64,000 nt of DNA from Streptomyces liliifuscus (GCF_016598615.1 NZ_CP066831.1:3534001-3598000); one strand, 5' to 3'. Positions 50,506 through 60,124 are shown, counted from the first letter of the stretch. Numbers and translations are program-made. Notes: generated by a model from the letters alone, not told the origin.

Positions 50506-52017
50506 TCAGCCCTCGACGCCCAGCTTCTCCAGGATGAGCTCCTTCACGCGGGCCGCGTCGGCCTGCCCGCGCGTGGCCTTCATGACCGCGCCCACGAGGG
50601 CGCCCACGGCGGCGACCTTGCCTCCGCGGATCTTGTCCGCGATGGCCGCGTTGCCGGCGATGGCCTCCTCGACGGCCGTCGTCAGGGCGCCCTCGTCGGA
50701 GACGACCTTCAGACCGCGCTTCTCGACGACCTCGTCCGGGGTGCCCTCGCCCTTGAGGACGCCCTCGATGACCTGGCGGGCCAGCTTGTCGTTGAGGGAA
50801 CCCTCGTTGACCAGGGCGGTCACCCGGGCGACCTGCTCGGGCGTGATGGCCAGCGCGTCCAGGGACACACCCGACTCGTTCGCCGTACGCGCCAGTTCGC
50901 CCATCCACCACTTGCGGGCGGAGGCCGCGTCGGCGCCCGCCGCGATGGTGGCGACGATGGAGTCGATGGCACCGGCGTTGAGGATCGACTGCATGTCGTG
51001 GGCGGTGATGCCCCACTCCTCGCGCAGCCGGTTGCGCCGGGCCAGCGGCTGCTCGGGCAGGCCCGCGCGCAGCTCCTCGACCCACTCGCGCGACGGGGCG
51101 ATCGGCACGAGGTCCGGCTCGGGGAAGTAGCGGTAGTCCTCCGCCTCCTCCTTCACCCGGCCCGATGTCGTGGAGCCCGTGTCCTCGTGGAAGTGGCGGG
51201 TCTCCTGGACGATCGTTCCGCCGCTGTCGAGAACCGCGGCGTGCCGCTGGATCTCGAAACGGGCCGCGCGCTCGACGGACCGCAGCGAGTTGACGTTCTT
51301 CGTCTCGCTCCGGGTGCCGAACTTCTCGCGGCCGTGCGGGCGCAGCGAAAGGTTCACGTCGCAGCGCATCTGGCCCTGCTCCATGCGGGCCTCCGAGACG
51401 CCGAGCGCCTTGATGAGTTCGCGCAGCTCGGCGACGTACGCCTTGGCGACCTCGGGAGCGCGCTCGCCGGCGCCCTCGATCGGCTTGGTGACGATCTCGA
51501 TGAGCGGGATGCCGGCGCGGTTGTAGTCGAGCAGCGAGTGCGAGGCGCCGTGGATACGGCCGGTCGCGCCGCCGACGTGCAGCGACTTGCCGGTGTCCTC
51601 CTCCATGTGGGCGCGCTCGATCTCCACGCGGAAGACCTCGCCGTCCTCCAGCTGGACGTCCAGATAGCCGTTGAAGGCGATCGGCTCGTCGTACTGGGAG
51701 GTCTGGAAGTTCTTCGGCATGTCCGGATAGAAGTAGTTCTTCCGGGCGAAGCGGCACCACTCGGCGATCTCGCAGTGCAGCGCGAGGCCGATCTTGATCG
51801 CGGACTCGACGCCGATCGCGTTGACGACCGGCAGCGCGCCGGGCATGCCGAGGCACGTCGGGCAGGCCTGCGAGTTGGGCTCGGCGCCCAGCTCGGTGGA
51901 GCAGCCGCAGAACATCTTGGTCTTGGTGCCGAGTTCGACATGGACTTCGAGGCCCATGACGGGGTCGTACGACGCCAGCGCGTCCTCGTACGACACCAGG
52001 TCAGTCGTGACAGTCAC
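50506..52017 (-). CDS. gatB: Asp/Glu-tRNA amidotransferase subunit B
   Basis: The 503-aa GatB subunit uses ATP to activate the side chain of Glu or Asp on mischarged tRNA(Gln) or tRNA(Asn). Typical motifs are GLEVHVELGTKTKMFCGCST, NSQACPTCLGMPGALPVVN, FYPDMPKNFQTSQYDEPIA, RRAGIPLIEIVTKP-like NRAGIPLIEIVTKP, and FGTRSETKNVNSLRSVERA. The zinc-site Cys residues are in CGCS and CPTC. The C-terminal tRNA-binding YqeY-like domain (about 410-503) is present. Start GTG 52017 with GAGAGGGAAA upstream. It is the last gene of the gatC-gatA-80aa-gatB operon. Confidence 0.97.
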   Translation of the reverse strand: MTVTTDLVSYEDALASYDPVMGLEVHVELGTKTKMFCGCSTELGAEPNSQACPTCLGMPGALPVVNAIGVESAIKIGLALHCEIAEWCRFARKNYFYPDMPKNFQTSQYDEPIAFNGYLDVQLEDGEVFRVEIERAHMEEDTGKSLHVGGATGRIHGASHSLLDYNRAGIPLIEIVTKPIEGAGERAPEVAKAYVAELRELIKALGVSEARMEQGQMRCDVNLSLRPHGREKFGTRSETKNVNSLRSVERAARFEIQRHAAVLDSGGTIVQETRHFHEDTGSTTSGRVKEEAEDYRYFPEPDLVPIAPSREWVEELRAGLPEQPLARRNRLREEWGITAHDMQSILNAGAIDSIVATIAAGADAASARKWWMGELARTANESGVSLDALAITPEQVARVTALVNEGSLNDKLARQVIEGVLKGEGTPDEVVEKRGLKVVSDEGALTTAVEEAIAGNAAIADKIRGGKVAAVGALVGAVMKATRGQADAARVKELILEKLGVEG

Positions 52018-52033
52018 GGTGAAACTTTCCCTC

Positions 52034-52276
52034 TCAGCCCAGCAGGACGTCGTCGTCACCGAGGCGCTTGAGCTCCCGGTAGATGATCGCAAGGCCGGTG
52101 ACGATGGCGGCGGCGGAAACGGCGGCGTCGATGAGCCTCAGGGTGTCCCCGTCGCTGCGGGCCAGCTTGGCCTGCTTGGCGACGCTGATCGCGCCGAACG
52201 CCGTACTGCCGAGCGACAGGTACAGCCCCTTCTTCGACTTCTTGAAGTTCTTTGCCTTGTTGGCCGTGGCACTCAC
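52034..52276 (-). CDS. 80-aa single-span membrane protein inside the gat operon
   Basis: GTG 52276 overlaps the gatA stop as GTGA, a sign of coupled translation, and the gene ends 16 bp before gatB. The N-terminus is Lys-rich (NKAKNFKKSKKGLYLSLGST). One predicted membrane helix, IDAAVSAAAIVTGLAIIY, lies at about 48-65 and is followed by a charged end. No known domain is recognised. Its position between two subunits of an essential tRNA-amidating enzyme suggests a linked function or simply shared expression. Confidence 0.8.
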   Translation of the reverse strand: MSATANKAKNFKKSKKGLYLSLGSTAFGAISVAKQAKLARSDGDTLRLIDAAVSAAAIVTGLAIIYRELKRLGDDDVLLG

Positions 52277-53778
52277 AACGACGGAGCCTCCTCGATCAGC
52301 GGGTGCCCCCAGCGTTCCACGAACGCGGCCTCGACGGCGGCTCCCACCTTGTAAAGGCGGTCGTCCTGCATCGCGGGGGCGATGATCTGCAGGCCCACGG
52401 GCAGGTTGTCCTCCGGCGCGAGACCGCAGGGCAGCGACATCGCGGCGTTGCCCGCGAGGTTCGTCGGAATGGTGCACAGGTCCGCGAGGTACATCGCCAT
52501 CGGGTCGTCGGCGCGCTCGCCGATCGGGAAGGCGGTGGTCGGCGTCGTGGGCGAGACGATCACGTCCACCTGCTCGAACGCCTTCTCGAAGTCGCGCGTG
52601 ATGAGCGTACGGACCTTCTGGGCGCTGCCGTAGTACGCGTCGTAGTAGCCGGAGCTGAGCGCGTACGTGCCGAGCATGATGCGGCGCTTGACCTCGTCAC
52701 CGAAGCCCGCCTCACGGGTGAGGGCGGTGACCTCCTCGGCGGAGTGCGTGCCGTCGTCGCCGGTGCGCAGGCCGTAGCGCAGGCCGTCGAAGCGGGCGAG
52801 GTTGCTCGAACACTCGGACGGGGCGATGAGGTAGTACGCCGAAAGGGCGAGGTCGAAGGACGGGCAGTCCAGCTCGACGATCTCGGCGCCCAGCTCCTTG
52901 AGGAGCGAGACGGACTCGTCGAAGCGCTGCACGACACCGGCCTGGTAGCCCTCGCCGCGGAACTGCTTGACGACACCGACGCGCATCCCGTCGACGCTGC
53001 CGTTGCGGGCGGCCTCGACCACGGCCGGGACGGGCGCGTCGATCGAGGTGGAGTCGAGGGGGTCGTGCCCGGCGATGACCTCGTGGAGGAGGGCGGCGTC
53101 GAGGACCGTACGGGCGCAGGGCCCGCCCTGGTCGAGGGAGGACGAGAACGCGACCATGCCGTACCGCGAGACGGCGCCGTACGTCGGCTTCACGCCGACC
53201 GTGCCGGTGACGGAGGCGGGCTGGCGGATGGAGCCGCCGGTGTCCGTGCCGATGGCGAGGGGCGCCTGGTAGGAGGCGAGCGCGGCGGACGAACCGCCGC
53301 CGGATCCGCCGGGGATGCGGGTGAGGTCCCACGGGTTCCCGGTCGGCCCGTACGCGCTGTTCTCGGTGCTGGACCCCATGGCGAACTCGTCCATGTTGGT
53401 CTTGCCGAGAATGACGACGTCGGCGGCCTTCAGCCGCTTGGTGAGCGTCGCGTCGTACGGCGGGATCCAGCCTTCGAGGATCTTCGAGCCGACGGTCGTC
53501 GGGATGCCCTCGGTGGTGAAGATGTCCTTGAGCGCGAGAGGCACACCGGCGAGCGGCCCGAGCTTCTCGCCGTTGGCGCGCTTCTCGTCGACGGCACGGG
53601 CCTGGGCGAGCGCCCCGTCCCGGTCGACGTGCAGGAAGGCGTGCACCTTCTCGTCGACGGCCTCGATGCGCGCGAGATGCGCCTCGGTGACCTCGACGGC
53701 GGTGAGCTCGCCCGCGGCGATCTTGGAGGCGATCTCCGCGGCGGTGAGCTTGATGATGTTGACGTTGCTGTCCGTCAT
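52273..53778 (-). CDS. gatA: Asp/Glu-tRNA amidotransferase subunit A
   Basis: The 501-aa glutaminase/amidase subunit releases ammonia from glutamine for GatB. The amidase signature triad is visible: Lys in VPLALKDIF, Ser in PGGSGGGSSAALAS, and nucleophile Ser in GTDTGGSIRQPAS. Also seen are LGKTNMDEFAMGSSTENSAY and SGYYDAYYGSAQKVRTLI. Length is normal. Start ATG 53778 lies 5 bp after the gatC stop. Confidence 0.97.
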   Translation of the reverse strand: MTDSNVNIIKLTAAEIASKIAAGELTAVEVTEAHLARIEAVDEKVHAFLHVDRDGALAQARAVDEKRANGEKLGPLAGVPLALKDIFTTEGIPTTVGSKILEGWIPPYDATLTKRLKAADVVILGKTNMDEFAMGSSTENSAYGPTGNPWDLTRIPGGSGGGSSAALASYQAPLAIGTDTGGSIRQPASVTGTVGVKPTYGAVSRYGMVAFSSSLDQGGPCARTVLDAALLHEVIAGHDPLDSTSIDAPVPAVVEAARNGSVDGMRVGVVKQFRGEGYQAGVVQRFDESVSLLKELGAEIVELDCPSFDLALSAYYLIAPSECSSNLARFDGLRYGLRTGDDGTHSAEEVTALTREAGFGDEVKRRIMLGTYALSSGYYDAYYGSAQKVRTLITRDFEKAFEQVDVIVSPTTPTTAFPIGERADDPMAMYLADLCTIPTNLAGNAAMSLPCGLAPEDNLPVGLQIIAPAMQDDRLYKVGAAVEAAFVERWGHPLIEEAPSL

Positions 53779-53783
53779 GGTGG

Positions 53784-54080
53784 TTAGTCCTCCCCCAGGA
53801 TCTGCGGCACCTTGAAACGCTGCTGCTCCTGGGCCGGGGCGCCGGAGAGCGCCTGCGCGGGGGTGAGCGACGGACGGACCTCGTCCGCGCGCATGACGTT
53901 CGTCAGCGGCAGCGGGTGGGAGGTCGGCGGTACGTCTTGGTCGGCGACCTCGCTGACGCGGGCGACCGCGCCGATGATGTCGTCGAGCTGGCCGGCGAAG
54001 TGGTCGAGCTCTTCGCCCTTCAGCTCCAGACGCGCCAGCCGGGCGAGGTGGGCGACCTCCTCGCGCGTGATGCCAGGCAT
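53784..54080 (-). CDS. gatC: Asp/Glu-tRNA amidotransferase subunit C
   Basis: The 98-aa GatC wraps around and stabilises the GatA-GatB interface. It begins PGITREEVAHLARLARLELK, the family hallmark, and contains HPLPLTNVMRADEVRPSLTP near the end. It is the first gene of the operon; the start is ATG 54080. Confidence 0.96.
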   Translation of the reverse strand: MPGITREEVAHLARLARLELKGEELDHFAGQLDDIIGAVARVSEVADQDVPPTSHPLPLTNVMRADEVRPSLTPAQALSGAPAQEQQRFKVPQILGED

Positions 54081-54258
54081 GCAGCGATCCTCAGGGGTGA
54101 GTGTGTGTGGTTTGGCCCAATCCTATGGGTCACACGGAGATCCCCGTACATCGGTTTCCCGGGCGCCACCGCGGAGGCGGGGCGGAGGCTGGGCGGACGG
54201 CCGCCGACGGCGAGGAGCCCCACCGGAATCCTTGACCGGTCAGGTGCCCGTCACAGGT

Positions 54259-54296
54259 GGTGCGGGCGGGAAAGCAACAACCCACCGGCCCGCACC
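54259..54296 (-). terminator. Terminator of the GGDEF-EAL gene
   Basis: GGTGCGGGC and GCCCGCACC, with inner GGG/CCC pairing, form a stem 8 bp past the stop of the minus-strand gene. Confidence 0.7.
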
Positions 54297-54303
54297 CGGG
54301 GAA

Positions 54304-56607
54304 CTACTCCTCAGCCGCCGCGGGCAACGCCGCGGGCAGGGCGGCCTTCGGGCGCTGCCACCCCCGGGACCCCCGCGCGAGCAGCCACGCCGTGGCCTCC
54401 TCCGGAGGCATCGCCGCCGCCACGAGCCACCCCTGAACCGCGTCGCACCCGAGATCCCGGAGCCGCTCCCACGTCTCGTCGTCCTCCACGCCCTCGGCGA
54501 CGACGAGCAGCCCGAGCGAGTGAGCGAGATCGATGGTGCACCGCACGATCTCGGCGTCCTCGGTGTCCACGGCGAGCCGCGCCACGAAGGACCGGTCGAT
54601 CTTCAGCTCGCTCACGGGCAGCCGCCGCAGATGCACCAGCGACGAATACCCGGTCCCGAAGTCGTCGAGCGACATCTTCACGCCGTGCCCCGTCAGCCCC
54701 GCCAGGGTGTCCGCGGCCCGCTGCGGGTCCTCCAGCAGCACGTGTTCCGTTATCTCCAGCTGGAGCGCGCCCGCGGGAACCCCGTGCCGTGCGAGCCGGG
54801 CGGCGACCGCTCCGGCGAACCCGGGCGTGTGCACGTCCCGCGGTGACACATTGACGGCGACCGGCACCCGCAGCCCGCGGGCCCGCCACCGTGCCACCTG
54901 GGCGAGCGCCGTCTCCAGCACGTACTCGGTGAGATGCGGCATCAGCCCGGACGACTCGGCGATGGCTATGAACTCGTCCGGCGGTACCTTCCCGCGCTCG
55001 GGATGCACCCACCGCACGAGTGCTTCGAGTCCCGCCACCTGTCCGTCGAAGCGGACCTTGGGCTGGTAGTGCAGCTCGACGTCTCCCGCGTCGAGCGCCC
55101 GCCGCAGGTCCCCCAGCAGTCCGAGCCGGTCGGGGGTGTTGGAGTCCCGCTTGGACTCGTACACCTCCACGCCCGTGCGGTCGCGCTTCGCCTGGTACAT
55201 CGCGACGTCCGCCCGCCGCAGCAGCCCCTCCGCGTCCAGCGCGTGATCGGGGAAGACGGCGAGCCCGGCGCTGGCCTCCAGGACGAGGGTGAGCCCGTCG
55301 AGGTCGAGCGGTGACCCGAGCGCGGCGACGAGATTGCGGGCGACCCGCGACGCGGACGTCGTCGAGTCGACGATGGGCAGTAACACGGCGAACTCGTCCC
55401 CGCCGAGCCGCGCGGCCTCCGCCCCGCGCGGCAGCGCCACCCGCAGCCGGTCCGCTATCTGCAACAGCAGCCGGTCTCCGGCGAGGTGGCCGAGGGTGTC
55501 ATTCACGGCCCTGAAGCGGTCGAGATCGATCAGCATCAGAGCGGAACGTGCGCCGATTCGTTCGGCGTCGTCCAGCGCCCGCCAGGTCCGTTCGAGCAGC
55601 CACTGGCGGTTGGGCAGTCCGGTGAGGGGGTCACGCAGTTGCTCCTCGGCCCGCGCCCGCGCTATCCAGAGCGTCGAGTCGAGAGCGATGAGGGGAACCG
55701 AGAAGAGCGGCAGGAGCACGGGGAGGGCGATCGCGACGACGCAGATCAGCGGGGCGATGCCGAGCAGCGCGACGGCGACCAGCCCCTGTCTGACCAGGGC
55801 CGTACGGGCCACGGTCGGCAGTCCGGCCGTACGCGGCGCGTGGAGGTACCAGAGCAGCGCGCGGGAGACGACGAGATACGCCCCGGCCACCAACACCACC
55901 GAAGGAGCCGTGTAAACAGTCCAAGTCTCCGGTTTCCAGGGCGTCTCGACGGACGGCACCCGGCCGAACACGGCGAGCACCAGCGCCCCGGCACCGATGC
56001 CGAGGATGTCCACCGCGCCGTGCAGCACGCCCTGCCGCCAGCGATGACGACGGGCTATGCCGACGAGGACGACGACCGTGAGGCTGACCATCCCGGCGGG
56101 CACCCAGCCGTACAGCAGCAGGACGGCGAGGGTGAGGGCCGCGCCGGAGCCCGTACCGCCCCACCAGCGGGAGCGGCCGAGCGCGACCAGGTGGCCGACG
56201 ATGATGCCGACCAGGACCGCGAGCGCCCAGCCGGTGGACCCGGACGGAAAGAGCGCGTGGTTCCCGGTGAACGCCCGGTAGAAGCCCGCGCCCAGGACGA
56301 AGGCCGCCGACGTGACGACCGCCGCGGGCAGCGCGGGCCAGGACGGCTGCTTCTCGGGCTCGTGACCCGGCATGTGGGACGGGGATCCGGGGACGGAGGT
56401 GAGGCGGCCCGTGCCGTGCCCGGCCGCCGCGCTGTACTGTCCGGCGGCGCGCACCTGCCCGCCCGGACGCCCCGTCGGCCGCGCGACCCTGAGGCCCGCT
56501 CCGAACTCCCGGCTTCGCTCCAGCAAGGGGTGCCCCCATCGCCGCACGCCGGTCACCCAGCGTGGGCGCAGCCGTGAGTCCGGGGCGGCGCTCTCGGTCG
56601 GTTCCAT
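54304..56607 (-). CDS. Membrane GGDEF-EAL c-di-GMP enzyme with a TTA codon (RmdB-like)
   Basis: The 767-aa protein has a polar N-terminal tail (about 1-85), seven to eight membrane helices (about 90-320), a GGDEF domain with intact GGDEF at 401-405, and an EAL domain with all major motifs: EAL at 528-530, NVSPRD, EITEH, DDFGTGYSS, LKIDRSF and AEGVED. It is therefore competent on paper both to make and to hydrolyse c-di-GMP. By layout it resembles the S. coelicolor phosphodiesterase RmdB, which affects aerial-mycelium formation. Codon 409 (55381-55383), four codons past the GGDEF motif, is TTA, so translation should need the bldA tRNA. ATG 56607 has a GAGGGA site; Met79 is an alternative start. 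Confidence 0.9.
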   Translation of the reverse strand: MEPTESAAPDSRLRPRWVTGVRRWGHPLLERSREFGAGLRVARPTGRPGGQVRAAGQYSAAAGHGTGRLTSVPGSPSHMPGHEPEKQPSWPALPAAVVTSAAFVLGAGFYRAFTGNHALFPSGSTGWALAVLVGIIVGHLVALGRSRWWGGTGSGAALTLAVLLLYGWVPAGMVSLTVVVLVGIARRHRWRQGVLHGAVDILGIGAGALVLAVFGRVPSVETPWKPETWTVYTAPSVVLVAGAYLVVSRALLWYLHAPRTAGLPTVARTALVRQGLVAVALLGIAPLICVVAIALPVLLPLFSVPLIALDSTLWIARARAEEQLRDPLTGLPNRQWLLERTWRALDDAERIGARSALMLIDLDRFRAVNDTLGHLAGDRLLLQIADRLRVALPRGAEAARLGGDEFAVLLPIVDSTTSASRVARNLVAALGSPLDLDGLTLVLEASAGLAVFPDHALDAEGLLRRADVAMYQAKRDRTGVEVYESKRDSNTPDRLGLLGDLRRALDAGDVELHYQPKVRFDGQVAGLEALVRWVHPERGKVPPDEFIAIAESSGLMPHLTEYVLETALAQVARWRARGLRVPVAVNVSPRDVHTPGFAGAVAARLARHGVPAGALQLEITEHVLLEDPQRAADTLAGLTGHGVKMSLDDFGTGYSSLVHLRRLPVSELKIDRSFVARLAVDTEDAEIVRCTIDLAHSLGLLVVAEGVEDDETWERLRDLGCDAVQGWLVAAAMPPEEATAWLLARGSRGWQRPKAALPAALPAAAEE

Positions 56608-56821
56608 TCCCGTCCCTCTCACAGCCGGCGGTGCCCACGCCACGCGGCCCGATGCCCGACTAACCCTCAACGGCACCGCGTCTGATAACCCTTCCCCAGA
56701 GCTCCCGAAGAGCAGGGGATGCCCCAACCGCAGCTGGGCACGGCAGGCGCACACCTCAACAGTAGGCCGCAGAAGGCTTCCACGGGCAGCGGTCGTCGAC
56801 GGTTGCCCGAATGCGACCCGG

Positions 56822-56857
56822 CCACCCGTATGCATCTGGTATGCGCCGAACGGGTGG
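56822..56857 (-). terminator. Terminator of ligA
   Basis: CCACCCGT and ACGGGTGG enclose a 20-nt loop that contains further pairing (GCAT/ATGC). It begins 11 bp past the ligA stop. Confidence 0.65.
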
Positions 56858-56867
56858 TCTTCAACCG

Positions 56868-59075
56868 CTACTCCTCGATCGGAAGCGCGACTTCGGCCGC
56901 CGCCTCCGGTCCTTGTTCGAGCAGGACGGCGAAGCCCTCCTCGTTCAGAACCGGAACTTTGAGCTGCATTGCCTTGTCATACTTCGATCCAGGATTGTCA
57001 CCCACGACAACAAAAGCTGTCTTCTTCGAAACAGAACCGGTCACTTTCGCTCCCCGGCTCTGGAGTGCCTCTTTCGCTCCGTCGCGGGTGTGATGTTCCA
57101 GGGTGCCGGTGACGACGACCGTGAGCCCTTCGAGCGGACGGGGCCCCTCGTCCTCGCCGGAGCTCTCCTCCTCCATGCGGACGCCCGCGGCCTTCCACTT
57201 GCGGAGGATCTCCTGGTGCCAGTCCACCGTGAACCACTGCTTCAGGGAGGCGGCGATGGTGGGCCCGACGCCCTCCACGGCGGCCAGCTCCTCCTCCGTG
57301 GCCTGCTGGATGCGCTCGATCGAGCGGAACTCACGGGCCAGGGCCTCGGCCGCGACCGGCCCCACGTGCCGGATGGACAGGCCGGTGATGATCCGGGCCA
57401 GCGGACGCTCCTTGGCGGCCGCGATGAAGTCCAGCATCGCGAGCGCGTTCTTCTTCGGAGCGCCCTCCTGGTTGGCGAAGACCGTGGCGATCTTCTCCTC
57501 GCCGGTCTTCGGATCCCGCTTGGGCAGACCGCTGTCCTGGTCGAGAACGTACGCCTTGATGGGCAGCAACTGCTCGATGGTGAGGTCGAAGAGGTCGCCC
57601 TCGTCCCTCAGGGGCGGCTCGGCGGGCTCAAGGGGCTTGGTGAGCGCGGCGGCGGCCACGTAACCGAAGTTCTCGATGTCCAGGGACTTGCGGCCGCCGA
57701 GGTAGAAGAGGCGCTCGCGCAACTGGGCTGGGCAGGTCCGGCCGTTCGGGCAGCGGAGGTCGATGTCGCCCTCCTTGGCGGGCGCCAGCGGTGTGCCGCA
57801 CTCGGGGCACTCGGCGGGCATCACGAACTCCCGCTCGCTGCCGTCCCGCAGGTCGACGACCGGGCCGAGGATCTCCGGGATGACGTCTCCGGCCTTGCGG
57901 AGCACCACGGTGTCGCCGATGAGGACGCCCTTGGCCTTCACCACGTCCTGGTTGTGCAGCGTGGCGAACTCGACCTCGGAGCCGGCCACCGTGACGGGCT
58001 CCACCTGCGCGTACGGAGTGACGCGGCCCGTGCGGCCCACGCCCACGCGGATGTTGACCAGCTTGGTGTTGACCTCCTCCGGCGCGTACTTCCAGGCGAT
58101 GGCCCAGCGGGGCGCTCGGGAGGTCGAGCCGAGGCGGCCCTGGAGGGGGATCTCGTCGAGCTTGACGACCACGCCGTCGATCTCGTGCTCCACGGAGTGG
58201 CGGTTCTCTCCGTAGTAGGCGATGAACTCCCGTACGCCGTCGAGGTCGTCGACCACCTTGCCGTAGCGGGTCGTCGGCAGGCCCCACGCGTGCAGCAGTT
58301 CGTACGCCTGTGAGAGGCGGCTCATGCCGTCGAAGCCCTCAAGGGCGCCGATGCCGTGGACGACCATGTGCAGCGGCCTGGTCGCGGTGATCCGGGGGTC
58401 CTTCTGGCGGAGTGAACCCGCCGCCGCGTTGCGCGGATTGGCGAAGGGCTTGTCACCCGCCTCCACCAGACGGGCGTTGAGCTCCTCGAACTTCTCCATC
58501 GGGAAGTAGACCTCGCCGCGGATCTCCACGAGGTCCGGAATGCGGTCGCCGTGCAGACGGTCGGGGATCTCCGTGATCGTACGGACGTTGGGCGTGATGT
58601 CCTCGCCCGTGCGGCCGTCACCCCGGGTCGCCGCGCGGGTGAGACGGCCGTGCTCGTACGTGAGGTTGACCGCGAGGCCGTCGACCTTCAGCTCGCACAG
58701 GAAGTGGTGGTCGGAGGTGCCGACCTCCTTGGCGACGCGGTCCGCCCAGCCGGCCAGCTCCTCGTCGTCGAAGGCGTTGTCCAGGGAGAGCATGCGCGAG
58801 CGGTGCTGGACTGCCGTGAACTCCGTCTCGTACGCCCCCGCGACCTTCTGGGTCGGTGAGTCGGGGGTGCGCAGCTCGGGATGCTCGTCCTCCAACGCCT
58901 CAAGGGCGCGCAGGAGTTTGTCGAAGTCGGCGTCGCTGACGACCGGCGCGTCCTTCACGTAGTACCGGAAGCGGTGCTCCTCGATCTGCTCAGCGAGCTG
59001 CGCGTGCTTCTCCCGAGCCTCGGCGGGCACGGGCCCCGCAGCCGAGGCCATCTGTGCGTCCTTGTCGCCGGCCAC
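56868..59075 (-). CDS. ligA: NAD-dependent DNA ligase
   Basis: The 735-aa essential ligase seals nicks in replication and repair using NAD. Domains in order: Ia (YYVKDAPVVSDADFDKLLRA), adenylation domain with the nucleophile Lys in CELKVDGLAVNLTYEHGRL, OB-fold, a four-Cys zinc finger (CPECGTPLAPAKE to RCPNGRTCPAQ), helix-hairpin-helix repeats (about 500-620), and a BRCT domain at the end (LEGLTVVVTGTLEHHTRDGA). GTG 59075 has GGAGGACG upstream. It lies 15 bp after the MetE-like gene and probably shares its message. Confidence 0.97.
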   Translation of the reverse strand: MAGDKDAQMASAAGPVPAEAREKHAQLAEQIEEHRFRYYVKDAPVVSDADFDKLLRALEALEDEHPELRTPDSPTQKVAGAYETEFTAVQHRSRMLSLDNAFDDEELAGWADRVAKEVGTSDHHFLCELKVDGLAVNLTYEHGRLTRAATRGDGRTGEDITPNVRTITEIPDRLHGDRIPDLVEIRGEVYFPMEKFEELNARLVEAGDKPFANPRNAAAGSLRQKDPRITATRPLHMVVHGIGALEGFDGMSRLSQAYELLHAWGLPTTRYGKVVDDLDGVREFIAYYGENRHSVEHEIDGVVVKLDEIPLQGRLGSTSRAPRWAIAWKYAPEEVNTKLVNIRVGVGRTGRVTPYAQVEPVTVAGSEVEFATLHNQDVVKAKGVLIGDTVVLRKAGDVIPEILGPVVDLRDGSEREFVMPAECPECGTPLAPAKEGDIDLRCPNGRTCPAQLRERLFYLGGRKSLDIENFGYVAAAALTKPLEPAEPPLRDEGDLFDLTIEQLLPIKAYVLDQDSGLPKRDPKTGEEKIATVFANQEGAPKKNALAMLDFIAAAKERPLARIITGLSIRHVGPVAAEALAREFRSIERIQQATEEELAAVEGVGPTIAASLKQWFTVDWHQEILRKWKAAGVRMEEESSGEDEGPRPLEGLTVVVTGTLEHHTRDGAKEALQSRGAKVTGSVSKKTAFVVVGDNPGSKYDKAMQLKVPVLNEEGFAVLLEQGPEAAAEVALPIEE

Positions 59076-59090
59076 CGTGTCGTCCTCCCG

Positions 59091-60110
59091 TTACTCTGGG
59101 TTGTCCGCGAGGGATCTCGCCGCCCGGGCGCAGTGGGCGAGTGCCTGGCGCGCGTACTCGGGGGAAGCGCCCGCGAGTCCGCACGACGGGGTGAGTGTGA
59201 CCGCGTCCGTGAGAAGCCCCGGATTCAGCCCCAACCTGCGCCACAGCGTCCTGACACCCATGACGCTACCGGCAGGGTCTGACAATGCGGCATCCGTCCC
59301 CGGGACGACACCGGCGAAGAGCTTGGCCCCCCCTTCCACCGCTTCCCCGATCGTGTCGTCGTCACGCTCGGTGAGGAGAGCGAAGTCGAAGGAGACGGCG
59401 GTCGCTCCTGCTCTGCGCAGCAGCGCGAACGGGACGTCGGGGGCGCACGAGTGCACGACGACCGGGCCGCCGGCCTGTACTCCGACGACGTCCCGCAGCG
59501 TGGCCTCGACGAGCTGCCGGTCGACGGCCCGGTGGGTGCGGTAGCCGCTCGCGGACCTCACCCGGCCGCTCAGTACGGCGAAGAGGGACGGTTCGTCGAG
59601 CTGCAGCACGACGTCGGCGCCGGGCACGCGACGGCGGACCTCGGCGAGGTGTTCGCGCAGTCCCTCGGCGAGCGATCCGGCGAGGTCCCGGCAGGCGCCG
59701 GGGTCGGAGAGCGCGACCTCGCCGTGGCGCAGTTCCAGGGCGGCGGCGAGCGTCCAGGGACCCACCGCCTGGACCTTCAGCGGGCCCTGGTAGCCCTGGG
59801 TGAACTCCTCCAGGGCGTCGAGGTCCTCGCCGAGCCAGGACCTGGCCCGCTTGGTGTCCCGCCCCGGGCGGTCCCCGAGCCGCCAGCCGCTGGGCTCCAC
59901 GCGCGCGTACAGCTCGGCGAGCATCCCGGCGGTCCGCCCGATCATGTCGGCGCCGGGCCCGCGCGCGGGCAGTTCCGCCAGGAACGGCATGCCCGTCTCG
60001 GGGCCCTCGAAGGTCCCGGCCACGGTCTTGGCGGCCTCCCGGGCGTCCCCGCCCGGCATCGACCCGACACCGGTCGCGGGGCCGGGCCTGAACTCGCTGT
60101 TTTCGCTCAC
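59091..60110 (-). CDS. Core MetE-like (cobalamin-independent methionine synthase) protein
   Basis: This 339-aa protein corresponds to the C-terminal catalytic half of MetE. Zinc-site residues fall in VVVHSCAPD (His, Cys) and TPSCGLAGASPEY (Cys), and LQLDEPSLFAVLS is the substrate region. Full MetE is about 750 aa, so this is the short "core" form, whose methyl donor is often not methyltetrahydrofolate but another methylated compound. The family is annotated as methionine synthase in Streptomyces; the true donor is open. GTG 60110. It is immediately upstream of ligA, and this neighbour order appears to be conserved in Streptomyces. Confidence 0.88.
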   Translation of the reverse strand: MSENSEFRPGPATGVGSMPGGDAREAAKTVAGTFEGPETGMPFLAELPARGPGADMIGRTAGMLAELYARVEPSGWRLGDRPGRDTKRARSWLGEDLDALEEFTQGYQGPLKVQAVGPWTLAAALELRHGEVALSDPGACRDLAGSLAEGLREHLAEVRRRVPGADVVLQLDEPSLFAVLSGRVRSASGYRTHRAVDRQLVEATLRDVVGVQAGGPVVVHSCAPDVPFALLRRAGATAVSFDFALLTERDDDTIGEAVEGGAKLFAGVVPGTDAALSDPAGSVMGVRTLWRRLGLNPGLLTDAVTLTPSCGLAGASPEYARQALAHCARAARSLADNPE

Positions 60111-60124
60111 CCGGGCAGCCTACG

